Assembly: GCF_014646015.1 (NCBI RefSeq)
Contig: NZ_BMMQ01000005.1
Coordinates: forward strand, 1-64,000
DNA: 64,000 nt
Reading direction: 5' to 3'
Source: Microbacterium nanhaiense
GTDB lineage: Bacteria; Actinomycetota; Actinomycetes; Actinomycetales; Microbacteriaceae
Shown here: positions 1 to 7,907 of the stretch, one piece after another
Position numbering within the stretch: position 1 is the first letter of the stretch
How the letters are laid out: each line of letters opens with the position of its first letter
Made by a program: the position numbers and the translations under genes
Notes under the pieces: generated by a model
Database searches by the model: none
What the model saw: only the letters and a program-made list of their open reading frames with translations
Told to the model about the DNA's origin: nothing

Positions 1-128
1 CAGTTCTGCAGGGTCGCTTCGCTGATACCGAAGTCGGCGGCGATCTGTTTGATGGTGACGCCGCTCTCACGGCGACGAGCGACCGCGACGACATCCTCGC
101 GGAACTCTCTGGGATAGGGACCGGGCAT
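1..128 (-). CDS. IS3-family transposase OrfA, N-terminal part (runs off the window)
   Basis: The 42 visible codons begin with ATG at 128 and encode a helix-turn-helix start (MPGPYPREFREDVVAVARRR, then a segment containing IKQIAADFGIS and ending near LQNW). This is the typical N-terminus of actinobacterial IS3/IS911-type OrfA, the DNA-binding half of the DDE transposase that is made by frameshifting onto OrfB. A strong GGGGAGG ribosome site precedes the ATG. The rest of the element lies to the left of the window. The insertion-sequence edge is probably near 165, but I cannot confirm its terminal repeat. Family assignment is from the motif only. Confidence 0.8.
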   Translation of the reverse strand, partial: MPGPYPREFREDVVAVARRRESGVTIKQIAADFGISEATLQN

Positions 129-229
129 GATGACATCCTCCCCGTCAGCGCCTCCCGACGCTAACGATCAGTTGTCACCGATCCATTCCTCACGCCCCCA
201 GGCTATCCCATCGCCGAGATTGCGGAACG

Positions 230-946
230 CTATAGCGAGTTTAACGGCTCGGTCAGGGCGATGCTGTCGTCTCCGGCCTTGAAGGGGCTGACCTTGTGGA
301 AGAGGAGCGCAGAGCTTTCGTCTCGGCCGGCGCGCACGGCTTCGTCGACGAGCTTCTGATCTCCGACGATCGACCGGTCCATCCAGTGCTCCCAGAGATC
401 TTCGGGTAGGGTGAGCGGGTTCCGGTCGTGGATGCTTGCGAGCTCGTCGACGGTGGGCATGGTGAGGATCGTCGCGGTGAGTACCCATCGGTTGGGGTCG
501 TCGTCAGGGCGCGAGCGGTCTTGCCACCAGGAGTACAGGCCGGCGAAGCCCAGGATGCCCTGCTCGGGGTGGATCCACCAGGGCTGCTTGGCACCCTTCT
601 CACCCGTCCACTCGTAGTAGCCGCTCGCGGGGATGATGCAGCGGTTCGCCTTGAGGGGCTTCTTCCATGTCGCCTTAGTGGCGATCCCCTCCGAGCGCGC
701 GTTGAACGTCGGGAAGCGGGGAGTGAGCGTCTCGCTCCACGGCGGCACGAGGGACCAGCGCGCCGTCTCGACACGAATCTCGTCGTCCTTCTCCGAGTCG
801 CGGATCAAGACGATGTCCTGGGTCGGCTTGATGTTCCACCGTCCCTGCCAGTCCGACGACCATTCGTTGTGGTGCCGGCCCGTCGACGTCACGAAATCCG
901 TGATCGACGAGTTCACGTGGTCATCGAGAGCGAAGCGTCCGCACAT
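230..946 (-). CDS. SOS response-associated peptidase (SRAP/HMCES/YedK family)
   Basis: This 238-residue protein matches the usual size of YedK-type SRAP proteins, which crosslink covalently to abasic sites in single-stranded DNA. The N-terminus is MCGRF, so Cys2 becomes the catalytic N-terminal cysteine after methionine removal. Other family marks are NIKPTQ near residue 38, FNARSE at 81, the GYYEW motif with Glu112, and IHDRNP with His173. It is transcribed alone between the IS fragment and a broken gene. Role in DNA-protein crosslink repair is inferred from the family. Confidence 0.95.
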   Translation of the reverse strand: MCGRFALDDHVNSSITDFVTSTGRHHNEWSSDWQGRWNIKPTQDIVLIRDSEKDDEIRVETARWSLVPPWSETLTPRFPTFNARSEGIATKATWKKPLKANRCIIPASGYYEWTGEKGAKQPWWIHPEQGILGFAGLYSWWQDRSRPDDDPNRWVLTATILTMPTVDELASIHDRNPLTLPEDLWEHWMDRSIVGDQKLVDEAVRAGRDESSALLFHKVSPFKAGDDSIALTEPLNSL

Positions 947-991
947 GCCGCCAGAGTAGGGGCCCTGAGTGATCGCGCTAGGGGTGTGCGC

Positions 992-1426
992 TCAGCGGCA
1001 CTGCCGTGTTTGTGCGTCCGTCAGCGATGCCTGGAGGGCGGCCTCGAGCGGCACGTGCATCACCTCGACATGTGCGTCGCGGATCGCGGCTGGGAGTCAT
1101 GCGCCGGGCCGTTTGAGATAGGCGGCTGCGTCCTCGCCGGCAACTGCGATGATGAGACGTTGAGACCTGAGCTTCTGTCCAGCCCATGCCAGCTTGAAGG
1201 CATCGTTCGCGACTTTGTGCCGCTGGGCACCTTTCACGGTGCCGATGTGTGCGTAGGCTTCGACGAGTACGGAACGGTCCTCGCTCGCGCCGTCGATCTC
1301 GACGCGGACTCCGTCGATGGGGATCCTCGCCGATGCAAGTGGGATGCCGAGCATGCCGCTGACGGCAGCAATGATCGGGACCTCGGCGAGACGTTGCTCG
1401 GTCGAGTCAGAAGCATGGGTCATCAC
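992..1426 (-). pseudogene. Conserved-looking hypothetical protein interrupted by an in-frame TGA
   Basis: From the GTG at 1426 (or ATG at 1423) an open frame gives 109 residues ending ...YLKRPGA at a TGA (1097-1099). The same frame continues for 34 more codons (beginning LPAAIRDAHVEVMHV, ending TDAQTRQCR) to a TGA at 992-994. That extension keeps amphipathic, gene-like composition. The simplest reading is that a TGG codon became TGA, giving a decayed gene or a shortened product. The body contains VEIDG, LVEAYAHIG and KLAWAGQKL segments; I do not recognise the family with certainty, although the acidic-strand pattern could suit a nuclease-like fold. Confidence 0.6.
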
Positions 1427-1561
1427 GTCAGGCTACTGCGCAAGCTCTGCAACGCCTGCGCCATTGCGGATGGCTCGAGTCGCTGGCGTTGAGCTAATCA
1501 GTAGCTTGCACAACCGGTATCGAGATTCTGATCAATCCGAGTGGGGCAATATGATGAGCTC

Positions 1562-2452
1562 GTGACCTTTTCACCTCCCCGCCCCGATAGCCCGTTCGAT
1601 CCTTGGGCAGTCGGACGCGACATCGGAGGCCGGGTTCCGCTTGGCCTGCCTGAGCGCATCCTGGTTGACACCGTCCGCGAAGCCGTGCGCCAGGAAGTCG
1701 CGCCGGTGCCGCCAGCGATCGAACCAAGGCCGCGCTTCTGGCCCTGGTGGCTTGTCTACGCGTTCTGGTGGATGATCCCGGCGGCTATCGTCGATGTTCT
1801 AGCGGACCCCGGAAGTGCGCTCTATGACTCCACATTTGAGGTCATCAGTTTCGTCATGATCGTTGCGGCAGTTGGGCTGGGTATTTTGCATGCTTCCCGG
1901 CGACGGCCCTATAACGTGCGGCTACGGCACGCGGTTGCCGAGGCCGAGAGGGACACTGAGTCACGCCGTCAGCAAGTTTTCGAGTCAGCGTTGGTCGAGG
2001 CTAGGCGAAGTGAACGCCTTCCGCCTTTCAACCCGATTCATCCCCAGGTTTACTCTCCGCAACCGCGCCCACGCGGCGTGGGCCCGCAAGAGGCTGAGGA
2101 GCTAGCGGCGGAGTGGATGCGCTTCCTCGGCGCTGTTGACGCAGAGGTCACCCGGTACTCCGGCGATGGCGGAGTTGATGTGATCAGCTCCGCGTACATC
2201 GCCCAAGTGAAAAACCTCGCACCGATGTACTCTGTACCCGTCGCGCAGGTCCGGGAGCTCGCAGGCGTCGCAGCGCACGACGGTAGACGTGCATTGTTCT
2301 TCACATCTGGTTCGTACTCGGCTGGCGGCGTGGAGTTCGCCGATCGCGCAGGAATCGCTCTCTTCATCTATCGCGCGGAGGAGGGTGACCTGATCGGCGC
2401 GAACGCACTTGGTAGCGCTGTACGCGCTCAGGGACTGGATTTGCGGGACTAG
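1562..2452 (+). CDS. Membrane-anchored Mrr-like restriction endonuclease domain protein
   Basis: This 296-residue protein (GTG start at 1562; an in-frame GTG at 1541 is less likely) has two predicted membrane helices near residues 60-77 and 93-110. A charged linker follows, then a C-terminal Mrr_cat/restriction-endonuclease-like domain. The catalytic pattern is visible: YSGDGGVDV near 200-208 and AQVKN at 214-218 (the D...QxK motif), followed by ALFFTSGSYS and a YRAEEGDLI end. Mrr-type proteins cleave modified or foreign DNA; two N-terminal helices would place this one at the membrane facing the cytoplasm. Its target is unknown. It is divergent from the broken gene and lies next to an IS, consistent with an accessory or defence patch. 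Confidence 0.85.
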   Translation: MTFSPPRPDSPFDPWAVGRDIGGRVPLGLPERILVDTVREAVRQEVAPVPPAIEPRPRFWPWWLVYAFWWMIPAAIVDVLADPGSALYDSTFEVISFVMIVAAVGLGILHASRRRPYNVRLRHAVAEAERDTESRRQQVFESALVEARRSERLPPFNPIHPQVYSPQPRPRGVGPQEAEELAAEWMRFLGAVDAEVTRYSGDGGVDVISSAYIAQVKNLAPMYSVPVAQVRELAGVAAHDGRRALFFTSGSYSAGGVEFADRAGIALFIYRAEEGDLIGANALGSAVRAQGLDLRD

Positions 2453-2801
2453 AGCCGCAGGTTAGCCGAGGCATGATCCGCCCTTTCACGTTTCCCGTGC
2501 GGGCCAGCGGCGTGTGCCCTGCTCGAGTTCGCGAACGCCCCGCTGCTTGGTGATTTTGTGTCAATCGGTCGGTAACGATGGGGCACTCATCGCCGTGGTC
2601 TACGGTGCGCATGAGCGCGCCGTGAGCATTGGAGCTGGCGCCCAACCCGGACAGAGCACCTCCTGCGCGCGTTTTGTCGCTGTCCGGTCACGCGCGCACC
2701 GTATCCCTGTCCGGCCGGACGTGTGGTGTTCATGCTCCGGGCGTACACGAGGGGGATCGGCGGGCAGTTCCCGCGGACAGCTTGGTTGTTCTCTCCTACT
2801 T
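2453..2801. other. Intergenic stretch without a recognisable gene
   Basis: About 350 bases between the Mrr-like gene and the hairpin downstream of the small-gene cluster. Short frames exist on both strands but none has a convincing start, composition or motif. I see no tRNA arms or repeat-family copies here. Confidence 0.6.
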
Positions 2802-2844
2802 CGAAGGCGGCAGTCGGTTCACACGGACCTTCCGGCCGCCTTCG
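2802..2844 (-). terminator. Hairpin downstream of the small immunity-like genes
   Basis: A perfect 10-bp inverted repeat, CGAAGGCGGC at 2802-2811 and GCCGCCTTCG at 2835-2844, separated by 23 nt. It lies ten bases after the stop of the last gene of the minus-strand cluster, where a terminator is expected. There is no strong T-run, so rho-independent action is not certain. Confidence 0.5.
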
Positions 2845-2853
2845 TTATGTCCG

Positions 2854-3141
2854 CTATCTACTCGGGGGCGTGTTCTCGGCGTCGTCGAGTGCCCAGACGA
2901 TCGCGCTGCCGATTGTTTCTGGTTCGTCCTCGAACTTGCGGAACTGGGCGCGTTGCTGGGGTGTGTAGATCAGGGCGATGTCGTGTCCACCTTCCTCGAG
3001 ATGCTCGAGGATTTGGAGGAGCGCTACGCCTGGTTCGCCGCTATTCAGATCCATTTCGATAGATGCCACGATTTCCGTGGGAAGGAAGCGTGCGCCGATC
3101 GCTAGCGCGGTGCGCGCGATCTCGTCGTACTCGTCCCTCAT
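2854..3141 (-). CDS. Small acidic hypothetical protein, immunity-protein-like
   Basis: A 95-residue, strongly acidic soluble protein starting MRDEYDEIARTALAIGARF. The pattern of two helices followed by a GEPGVALLQILEHLEE segment resembles small bacterial toxin-immunity proteins (MafI-like in general style), but I cannot make a firm family assignment. It is the last of three consecutive tiny minus-strand genes, 2 nt after the stop of the preceding one, so the three are surely one transcript. No toxin, WXG100 or polymorphic-toxin gene is adjacent. Confidence 0.6.
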   Translation of the reverse strand: MRDEYDEIARTALAIGARFLPTEIVASIEMDLNSGEPGVALLQILEHLEEGGHDIALIYTPQQRAQFRKFEDEPETIGSAIVWALDDAENTPPSR

Positions 3142-3143
3142 TG

Positions 3144-3395
3144 TTAGAGTCCCTCGGTGATGGCTTGCGCAATCGGAGCCGGGAGATCGTTGATGAAGTC
3201 TCGATGTGATGCGAGTTCTGCCCGCAGGTCGCGAGGGATCCGACGCGTGGCTTCGAGATCCTCACCGAGCGCCATGAGGAGTGCAGTGTCCCAGTCGCCC
3301 GCCCACATCGTGTCGTCTACCGCGGTGCGCACCTTTCCGGGGAACTCCTCGCGCACGTGCTTTAACACGCGTTCGGCGAGGTCGTGGAACGTCAT
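3144..3395 (-). CDS. Small hypothetical protein, immunity-protein-like
   Basis: An 83-residue acidic protein starting MTFHDLAERVLKHVREEF with a WAGDWDTALLMALGEDLE segment. Its ATG overlaps the stop of the upstream gene by four bases (3392-3395) and its own stop is 2 nt before the next start, showing tight translational coupling. No known motif was recognised. Size, charge and tandem arrangement suggest an orphan immunity or antitoxin-type role, which is inference. Confidence 0.6.
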   Translation of the reverse strand: MTFHDLAERVLKHVREEFPGKVRTAVDDTMWAGDWDTALLMALGEDLEATRRIPRDLRAELASHRDFINDLPAPIAQAITEGL

Positions 3396-3664
3396 GTTGC
3401 GGCTCGATCCGGATGCGTGGCGTGGCGGAGGTCATCTCTGAACCGGGCATCCTGCGCCGCGAGGGCCTGCACGGCTGTCTCCAGGTGTCTCGGGAGTGAC
3501 GGTCCAGTGTGGTGGGCGATCGAGACTGCGTCGATGAAGGCGAAGTATTCTTCGCCGGCATCGGCTTCCGCTTGGATAAGGATCGCGTCATTCGGTCGGA
3601 GCGCGGAAACTGCCCATGCCAGCACATCGTCGATGGTCCGTGTGACTTCAGCGGGACTCGACAT
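3392..3664 (-). CDS. Small hypothetical protein, immunity-protein-like (first gene of the trio)
   Basis: Starting at the ATG at 3664 the product is 90 residues (MSSPAEVTRTIDDVLAWAVS). A longer frame begins at 3739 but its extra residues look like untranslated leader. The sequence has an ILIQAEADAGEEYFAFIDAV segment and a helical C-terminus. It heads a three-gene overlapping cluster with the genes at 3144 and 2854. Function unknown; the same immunity-like reasoning applies as for its neighbours. Confidence 0.55.
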   Translation of the reverse strand: MSSPAEVTRTIDDVLAWAVSALRPNDAILIQAEADAGEEYFAFIDAVSIAHHTGPSLPRHLETAVQALAAQDARFRDDLRHATHPDRAAT

Positions 3665-3790
3665 CGTGGGATCCTCTCGAAGGGCGAGCCGGGCTCCGCC
3701 TTCGCCCTTCAGCGAGGCGCGCCGGTCATGGACATCCATCGTAGGGAGGGAGAGGTAGCCGCGCTATACCCGCGAGAGCGGACACGAGAA

Positions 3791-3839
3791 GACCCCGCCG
3801 CGCGGATCCTCTCGGTATGGTGGGAGCCGCTGCGGGGTC
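3791..3839 (-). terminator. Hairpin overlapping the stop of a small ORF
   Basis: Perfect 8-bp arms GACCCCGC (3791-3798) and GCGGGGTC (3832-3839) around a 33-nt loop that can pair further. On the minus strand it begins within the stop codon of the ORF at 3838-4131 and is followed by a TCTTCT stretch, as for a weak intrinsic terminator. Its position supports that ORF being expressed. Confidence 0.4.
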
Positions 3840-4131
3840 AGTACTCGCACGTCACGCGGGTGCTGGGCTCGCGTCTGCGCGTCTGCTCATCGAGGAAGCC
3901 GCGCAAGACACAACCGAACTTCGCCGGGGACAGGACCTGTCCGTTCGCGGTGACCAAGACGAGTTCGTCGCCCTCTGCGTAGCGTGCGCAGTCGGCACGG
4001 TCGAGACCGGGAGCGTCGAGAGAGCCGAACTGTCGGTGGCCGCCCGCGGAGGATCGCACGCGCGTCGCGACTGTGGACTTCGCGCGTACGATCCTCACCT
4101 CCGCGCACTGGGAGCTAAAACCCCAGGTCAC
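3838..4131 (-). CDS. Short hypothetical protein
   Basis: A 97-residue frame from a GTG at 4131 (internal GTG starts are also possible, giving about 85 residues). Third codon positions are mostly G or C, like real genes here, and the C-terminal half (LDRADCARYAEGDELVLVTA, then LSPAKFGCVLRGFLDE) reads as a folded domain. Three cysteines are present. No family recognised. It ends in a hairpin and lies just upstream of nothing else on that strand; yajQ follows 9 nt beyond its start, also on the minus strand, so the two could be cotranscribed. Confidence 0.4.
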   Translation of the reverse strand: MTWGFSSQCAEVRIVRAKSTVATRVRSSAGGHRQFGSLDAPGLDRADCARYAEGDELVLVTANGQVLSPAKFGCVLRGFLDEQTRRREPSTRVTCEY

Positions 4132-4140
4132 GGAGCTAGC

Positions 4141-4635
4141 TCAGCGGTAGTTCTGGAACTGCAGCGCGACGTCGAGGTCCTCCTGCTTGCCCTTGAGCAG
4201 CGCGATGACCTCCTGCAGGTCGTCGCGGCTCTTCGACGAGACGCGGATCTCCTCGCCCTGAATCTGCGCCTTGACGCCCTTGGGGCCCTCGTCCCGGATG
4301 ATCTTGGAGATCTTCTTCGCGACCTCCTTGTCGATGCCCTCCTTGAGCGAGGTGACGATGCGCACCTGTTTGCCGCTCTCGTAGGGGTCGCCCGAGTCGA
4401 GGCTCTTCAGCGAGATGCCGCGCTTGATCATCTTTGACTGCAGCACGTCGAGCACCGCGAGGGCGCGGTCTTCGGTGTTCGCGATGATGAGGATCTGCTC
4501 GCCCGACCACGCGACCGAGGCGTCCGTGCCGCGGAAGTCGTAGCGCTGCGAGACCTCCTTGGCAGCCTGGTTGAGGGCGTTGTCGGCCTCCTGACGGTCG
4601 ATCTCGGAGACGATGTCGAATGAAGAGTCAGCCAT
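4141..4635 (-). CDS. YajQ family cyclic-di-GMP/nucleotide-binding protein
   Basis: 164 residues beginning [20 protein letters not shown], with the family signature RYDFRG near residue 32 and the C-terminal [10 protein letters not shown] segment ending FQNYR. This is full length for the UPF0234/YajQ family, which has two ferredoxin-like domains; Xanthomonas members bind c-di-GMP, but the role in actinobacteria is not established. It is a soluble cytoplasmic protein. It sits 9 nt from the stop of the large lyase-like gene on the same strand, so some read-through is likely. Confidence 0.95.
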   Translation of the reverse strand: MADSSFDIVSEIDRQEADNALNQAAKEVSQRYDFRGTDASVAWSGEQILIIANTEDRALAVLDVLQSKMIKRGISLKSLDSGDPYESGKQVRIVTSLKEGIDKEVAKKISKIIRDEGPKGVKAQIQGEEIRVSSKSRDDLQEVIALLKGKQEDLDVALQFQNYR

Positions 4636-4644
4636 AACCCGATC

Positions 4645-7260
4645 CTACGTCGAAGCGAGCCCGTCGACCTGGTCGCCCAGCAGGGCGAGCAGCTGGATCG
4701 CGGCGAGCCCGTACTGCGCGGCGTCGTTGGTCGAGACGGTCGGCATCTCGTCGACGGGCGCGGGCACGAGCGGCACAGGGATCCGGTTGATGCCGAGCTC
4801 GCGTCGGTGCAGCAGCCATTCGCCGATGCCGTCGAAGGCGTGCCAGGCGAGTTCGCGCAGCGCCTGATCGTCGCGCTTCACGGCCGCGTACGCGGTGAGC
4901 CGCGAGTGTGCCTGCTCGAGGTGGATCCCGGTCAGCGCCTGACCGACCGCGGCCTCCTGCTCCTCGGGCGAGGCGAGGAAGAGCGAGCAGTACTGCACCC
5001 ACGCCTCCGTGAACGATGGGACGTCGACGAGCGAGATGAGCTCGCTGCAGATCTCGACGAGCCCGAACACGGCGGAGAGGTGCGAGACGCTGATCCGATC
5101 GCGGTCCGTCGCGAACCTGCCGGTGTCGAGGTCGTAGAGCGCCTCGCCCGTTAGGAATCCCTTCGGGAGCGCTCCGATGTCGGCCATCGTGCCGAGTAGG
5201 CGGTCGCGGGAGCGTTCGTTTCCGGTGCGCTCCCAGTCGGCGAGCCAGGTCGCGGCAAGCGCCGACCAGTCGGTGCCGAGACCCACGGCGACCGCGTTGC
5301 GGTCGGCCCGGTACGTCGCGGCGTCGGGGCGCACCTTGCGGGTGGGATCCAGGCCGAGGAAGGTCTCGTCGCTGTCGCGCAGCTCGTCGAGGAGGTCGCC
5401 CACCCGCTCGTCGGCGGTGAGGTAGTGGTAGAAGCGGCGATACGCGGGCGTCGAGATGCGCAGCTGCTTGGCCGAGCACCCCCAGTGCTGCACGTTGTGA
5501 CGCGATCCGAGGCCCGCGAACCGGCCCAGGTGGTACACGTCGACCTCGCCGGTATGGCGGGTCATCGCTTCCGCGAAGCGGAACACGTCGGCGCGGCCCG
5601 TGCGCAGGTACGAGTACCAGAGCCACAGGTCGGGCGAGAGCTCGGAGTTGTCCCACGCGTAGCCGCCGACGTCGTAGCGCCAGGTGTGCCGGTCGAAGTC
5701 GTAGGCGTGCATGACGTCGCCGTAGTCCCAGAATCCGTACCAGCGGCGCTGTTCGGGCTGCTCGAGGTAGAACGACAACAGCAGGTCGAGGCTGTCCTCG
5801 ATCTCGGCCTTGATCGGGGTCGAACGGTCGACGAGCGACCAGTCGCCGAATACGCCGCAGGAGGCGATGTGCGCGGGTGTCGCCTGCGGCAGCGCCGGCT
5901 TCTGCACGGCGGCGGCGCGCTCGGCGAGGTGCTCGCGCGTCGGCGTCGCGCCCCAGGCGAAGAGGGTGAGCTCGTGCGTGCGGGCGATGCCGTGCGGGTC
6001 GCCGAAGCCGGGCTCGTAGTCTTCGTAGGTGATCTCGAGGGCGTCGAGCTGATCGGCGTAGCCGTCCTGGCCGAGCCCGTCGTGATAGAAGCGCATGTCC
6101 ATCGGCGCCGCCTCGGGGGAGTACAGCCACGCCGTCACGCTCGCGGCGTCGCCGGCGGCGCCGCGCACGTCGAGCTGCCCCGGGTGCGACTGCCAGAAGC
6201 CGCGCACGCCGATGCCGAAGCCGCCCTCGGGGTCGCTGAGCGACACGAGGCCCTCCGCGCGCGTCCCGGCGGTGCTCCGGATCCACGCGCGCCCGGTGTT
6301 GGTCGTCGACGCGGTGCGCTTGCGCAGCTCGTAGCCGTCGGCGGTCAGCTGCGTGAGCGTGTAGTCGTCCCATTCGGGGATCCACCGGATCCGGTCGGAC
6401 GTGCGCGCGTCCCACTCGGCGACGGGCGGCGTCGCGCGCCCGGAGATCTGCGCCTCGCGCACCTCGGCACCCGGATCCCGGCGCAGCCCGGTGATGCCGC
6501 GAACGGCCTCGGCGAAGACGCCGCCGCCGGCGGTCGCGAAGCGCACGTGCCGGTCGTGGGTCTCCGCGCGCAGGGGCACGTCGGCGGTGAGGCCGAGGGC
6601 GGCGAGGAACTCGGTGTCGGCGTCGCCGTCCCAGATGAGCGTGTGCACGAGGCGCACGCTGTCGGCACCGGCGAGCACCACGAAGCGCACGCGGAACGGA
6701 AGGCGCTCGCGGCCCGGGGCGGCGTGGTGCCCGTCGACACGGATCACCGCGCGGACGGGACCGGTCTGTTCGACCGTCACCGCGTCCACGACGCCGATGA
6801 GATCGGCGCGCGCGTCGCGCGGCGAGGGGCCGTCCGCGAGGGCGCTCACGAGGCGGCCGTTGCGGGCGACCTCGGTGCCGCCGCGGGAGAGCGTCGAGAA
6901 CAGGGCGGAACCGCTGCGGGGCACGACAAGCTCGAGCACGCCGTTCGCGACCGTCACCTCTGCTGCGGTTTCCGTGACGGTGACCGGCGCATCCGGCGCG
7001 GGGTTCTCACCGACCGCGATCGCCGCCCCCGCGAAGGGCGTCGCGCCGACGGCGACGCCCGCCCACTTGACGGATCCATCGGGCCACGTCGCAAGGGGCC
7101 AGAACTGTGCGGGAACGGCGGATCCGTCCGCAGAGAGGGAGAGCTCGCTCGCCGAGCCGACGGATCCGCGCGGGACGGGCACGCCGAACGTCGCGCCGTC
7201 GGGCAGGGCCGCGGGCGTCTCGTCGTCGAGCCAGCGCAGGGGGATGACGGGGGAGGTCAT
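4645..7260 (-). CDS. YetA/PcRGLX-like exo-rhamnogalacturonan lyase family protein (PL26-type)
   Basis: 871 residues without signal peptide, starting MTSPVIPLRWLDDETPAALP. The N-terminal block containing TFGVPVPRG and the WPLATWPDGSVKWAG motif near residue 60 is typical of the RIFT-barrel domain of YetA/PcRGLX proteins. A beta-sandwich and a C-terminal alpha/alpha barrel follow (YGFWDYGDVMHAYDFDRHTW around 500, then HNVQHWGCSAKQLRISTPAY). Known members release unsaturated galacturonosyl-rhamnose from rhamnogalacturonan-I, as PL26. Its start overlaps the stop of the DUF1961 gene (ATGA), so it is the last gene of the importer operon. Cytoplasmic location and substrate are inferred. Confidence 0.85.
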   Translation of the reverse strand: MTSPVIPLRWLDDETPAALPDGATFGVPVPRGSVGSASELSLSADGSAVPAQFWPLATWPDGSVKWAGVAVGATPFAGAAIAVGENPAPDAPVTVTETAAEVTVANGVLELVVPRSGSALFSTLSRGGTEVARNGRLVSALADGPSPRDARADLIGVVDAVTVEQTGPVRAVIRVDGHHAAPGRERLPFRVRFVVLAGADSVRLVHTLIWDGDADTEFLAALGLTADVPLRAETHDRHVRFATAGGGVFAEAVRGITGLRRDPGAEVREAQISGRATPPVAEWDARTSDRIRWIPEWDDYTLTQLTADGYELRKRTASTTNTGRAWIRSTAGTRAEGLVSLSDPEGGFGIGVRGFWQSHPGQLDVRGAAGDAASVTAWLYSPEAAPMDMRFYHDGLGQDGYADQLDALEITYEDYEPGFGDPHGIARTHELTLFAWGATPTREHLAERAAAVQKPALPQATPAHIASCGVFGDWSLVDRSTPIKAEIEDSLDLLLSFYLEQPEQRRWYGFWDYGDVMHAYDFDRHTWRYDVGGYAWDNSELSPDLWLWYSYLRTGRADVFRFAEAMTRHTGEVDVYHLGRFAGLGSRHNVQHWGCSAKQLRISTPAYRRFYHYLTADERVGDLLDELRDSDETFLGLDPTRKVRPDAATYRADRNAVAVGLGTDWSALAATWLADWERTGNERSRDRLLGTMADIGALPKGFLTGEALYDLDTGRFATDRDRISVSHLSAVFGLVEICSELISLVDVPSFTEAWVQYCSLFLASPEEQEAAVGQALTGIHLEQAHSRLTAYAAVKRDDQALRELAWHAFDGIGEWLLHRRELGINRIPVPLVPAPVDEMPTVSTNDAAQYGLAAIQLLALLGDQVDGLAST

Positions 7261-7907
7261 GAGAGGTCGTGAACTTCCAGATTGCGATAGCGCGCGACGA
7301 GCGGCGCCATCTGTCGGAAACCGAGGCGACCGGAGCCGACGCGGGGGCCGGTCGATTCGTCATCGGTCCAGGTGAACAGGAGCAGGTCGTCGATCGAGAA
7401 GCGCACCTCGGCGCGATCCTTCTCGACGGTGATGCGATAGAAGGCGCCGCGCGCGTCGACGACGGGCGGCAGCGGATCCGCGCCCTGCGCGACGAGGTGG
7501 AAACCGGGCGACTTGCGCAGGTTCGCGGTGTGGAAGGCGCGCTCGTCCTCCCATCGGCGCCGGAAATACGACACGTGTAGCGTGCGGATGTCGCCCGAGT
7601 GGTACTGCGGGTAGGAGCCGTCGCGCGGCGCGAGGCCCGCGTCGAAGATCCCGCCGCCCGAGACCGATGCCGCGCCGAAGAACAGCATCGCGAGACCCGG
7701 CTCTGACACGGGGGAGAACTCCCACGAGATCCGGATCCGGTCGCCGAACTCCTCCGGGCACCAGAAGGTGAAGTGGTCGTCGGGCCCGCCGGACGAGCGC
7801 AGCTCGAGGGATCCGTCGGCGGCCGACGCCGCGACCGGACCCTCGGGGATCCAGTCGGCGACGTCGGCCGGAGTCGACAGGGGATTGCGGTAGACGAGGG
7901 TGCTCAT
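7257..7907 (-). CDS. DUF1961 family protein (YesU-like)
   Basis: 216 residues starting MSTLVYRNPLSTPADVADWI. The jelly-roll pattern with FTFWCPEEFGDRIRISWEFS, AMLFFGA, YPQYHSGDIRTLHVSYFRR, and the closing SGRLGFRQMAP block matches the DUF1961 family (Bacillus subtilis YesU, in the rhamnogalacturonan gene cluster). These concanavalin-like proteins probably bind or cleave a glycan, but the activity is not settled. Its ATG overlaps the preceding permease stop and its stop overlaps the YetA-like start, both by ATGA, so it is translationally coupled on both sides. Confidence 0.85.
   Translation of the reverse strand: MSTLVYRNPLSTPADVADWIPEGPVAASAADGSLELRSSGGPDDHFTFWCPEEFGDRIRISWEFSPVSEPGLAMLFFGAASVSGGGIFDAGLAPRDGSYPQYHSGDIRTLHVSYFRRRWEDERAFHTANLRKSPGFHLVAQGADPLPPVVDARGAFYRITVEKDRAEVRFSIDDLLLFTWTDDESTGPRVGSGRLGFRQMAPLVARYRNLEVHDLS

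Noticed and set aside
1521..1537. Half of a family C element (CGAGATTCTGATCAATC)
   Set aside because: It matches a left arm over 11 bases, but there is no second left arm at +19 and no right arm at +60, so it may be chance.
3665..3739. Longer N-terminus for the first immunity-like gene
   Set aside because: The extra residues are Arg/Gly-rich and unlike a structured start. The ATG at 3664 gives a size in line with its neighbours.
4120..4160. tRNA-like stretch (GAGCTAGCTCAGCGGTAG)
   Set aside because: It resembles a D-arm but no anticodon or T-arm follows. The sequence is the end of yajQ and its downstream gap.
5425..7272. Long plus-strand frame opposite the YetA-like gene (also those opposite the binding protein at 9623-11368 and the importer genes at 57967-60834)
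   Set aside because: These are antisense shadows produced by high GC. They lack starts with ribosome sites and family motifs, whereas the opposite strand encodes recognisable proteins.
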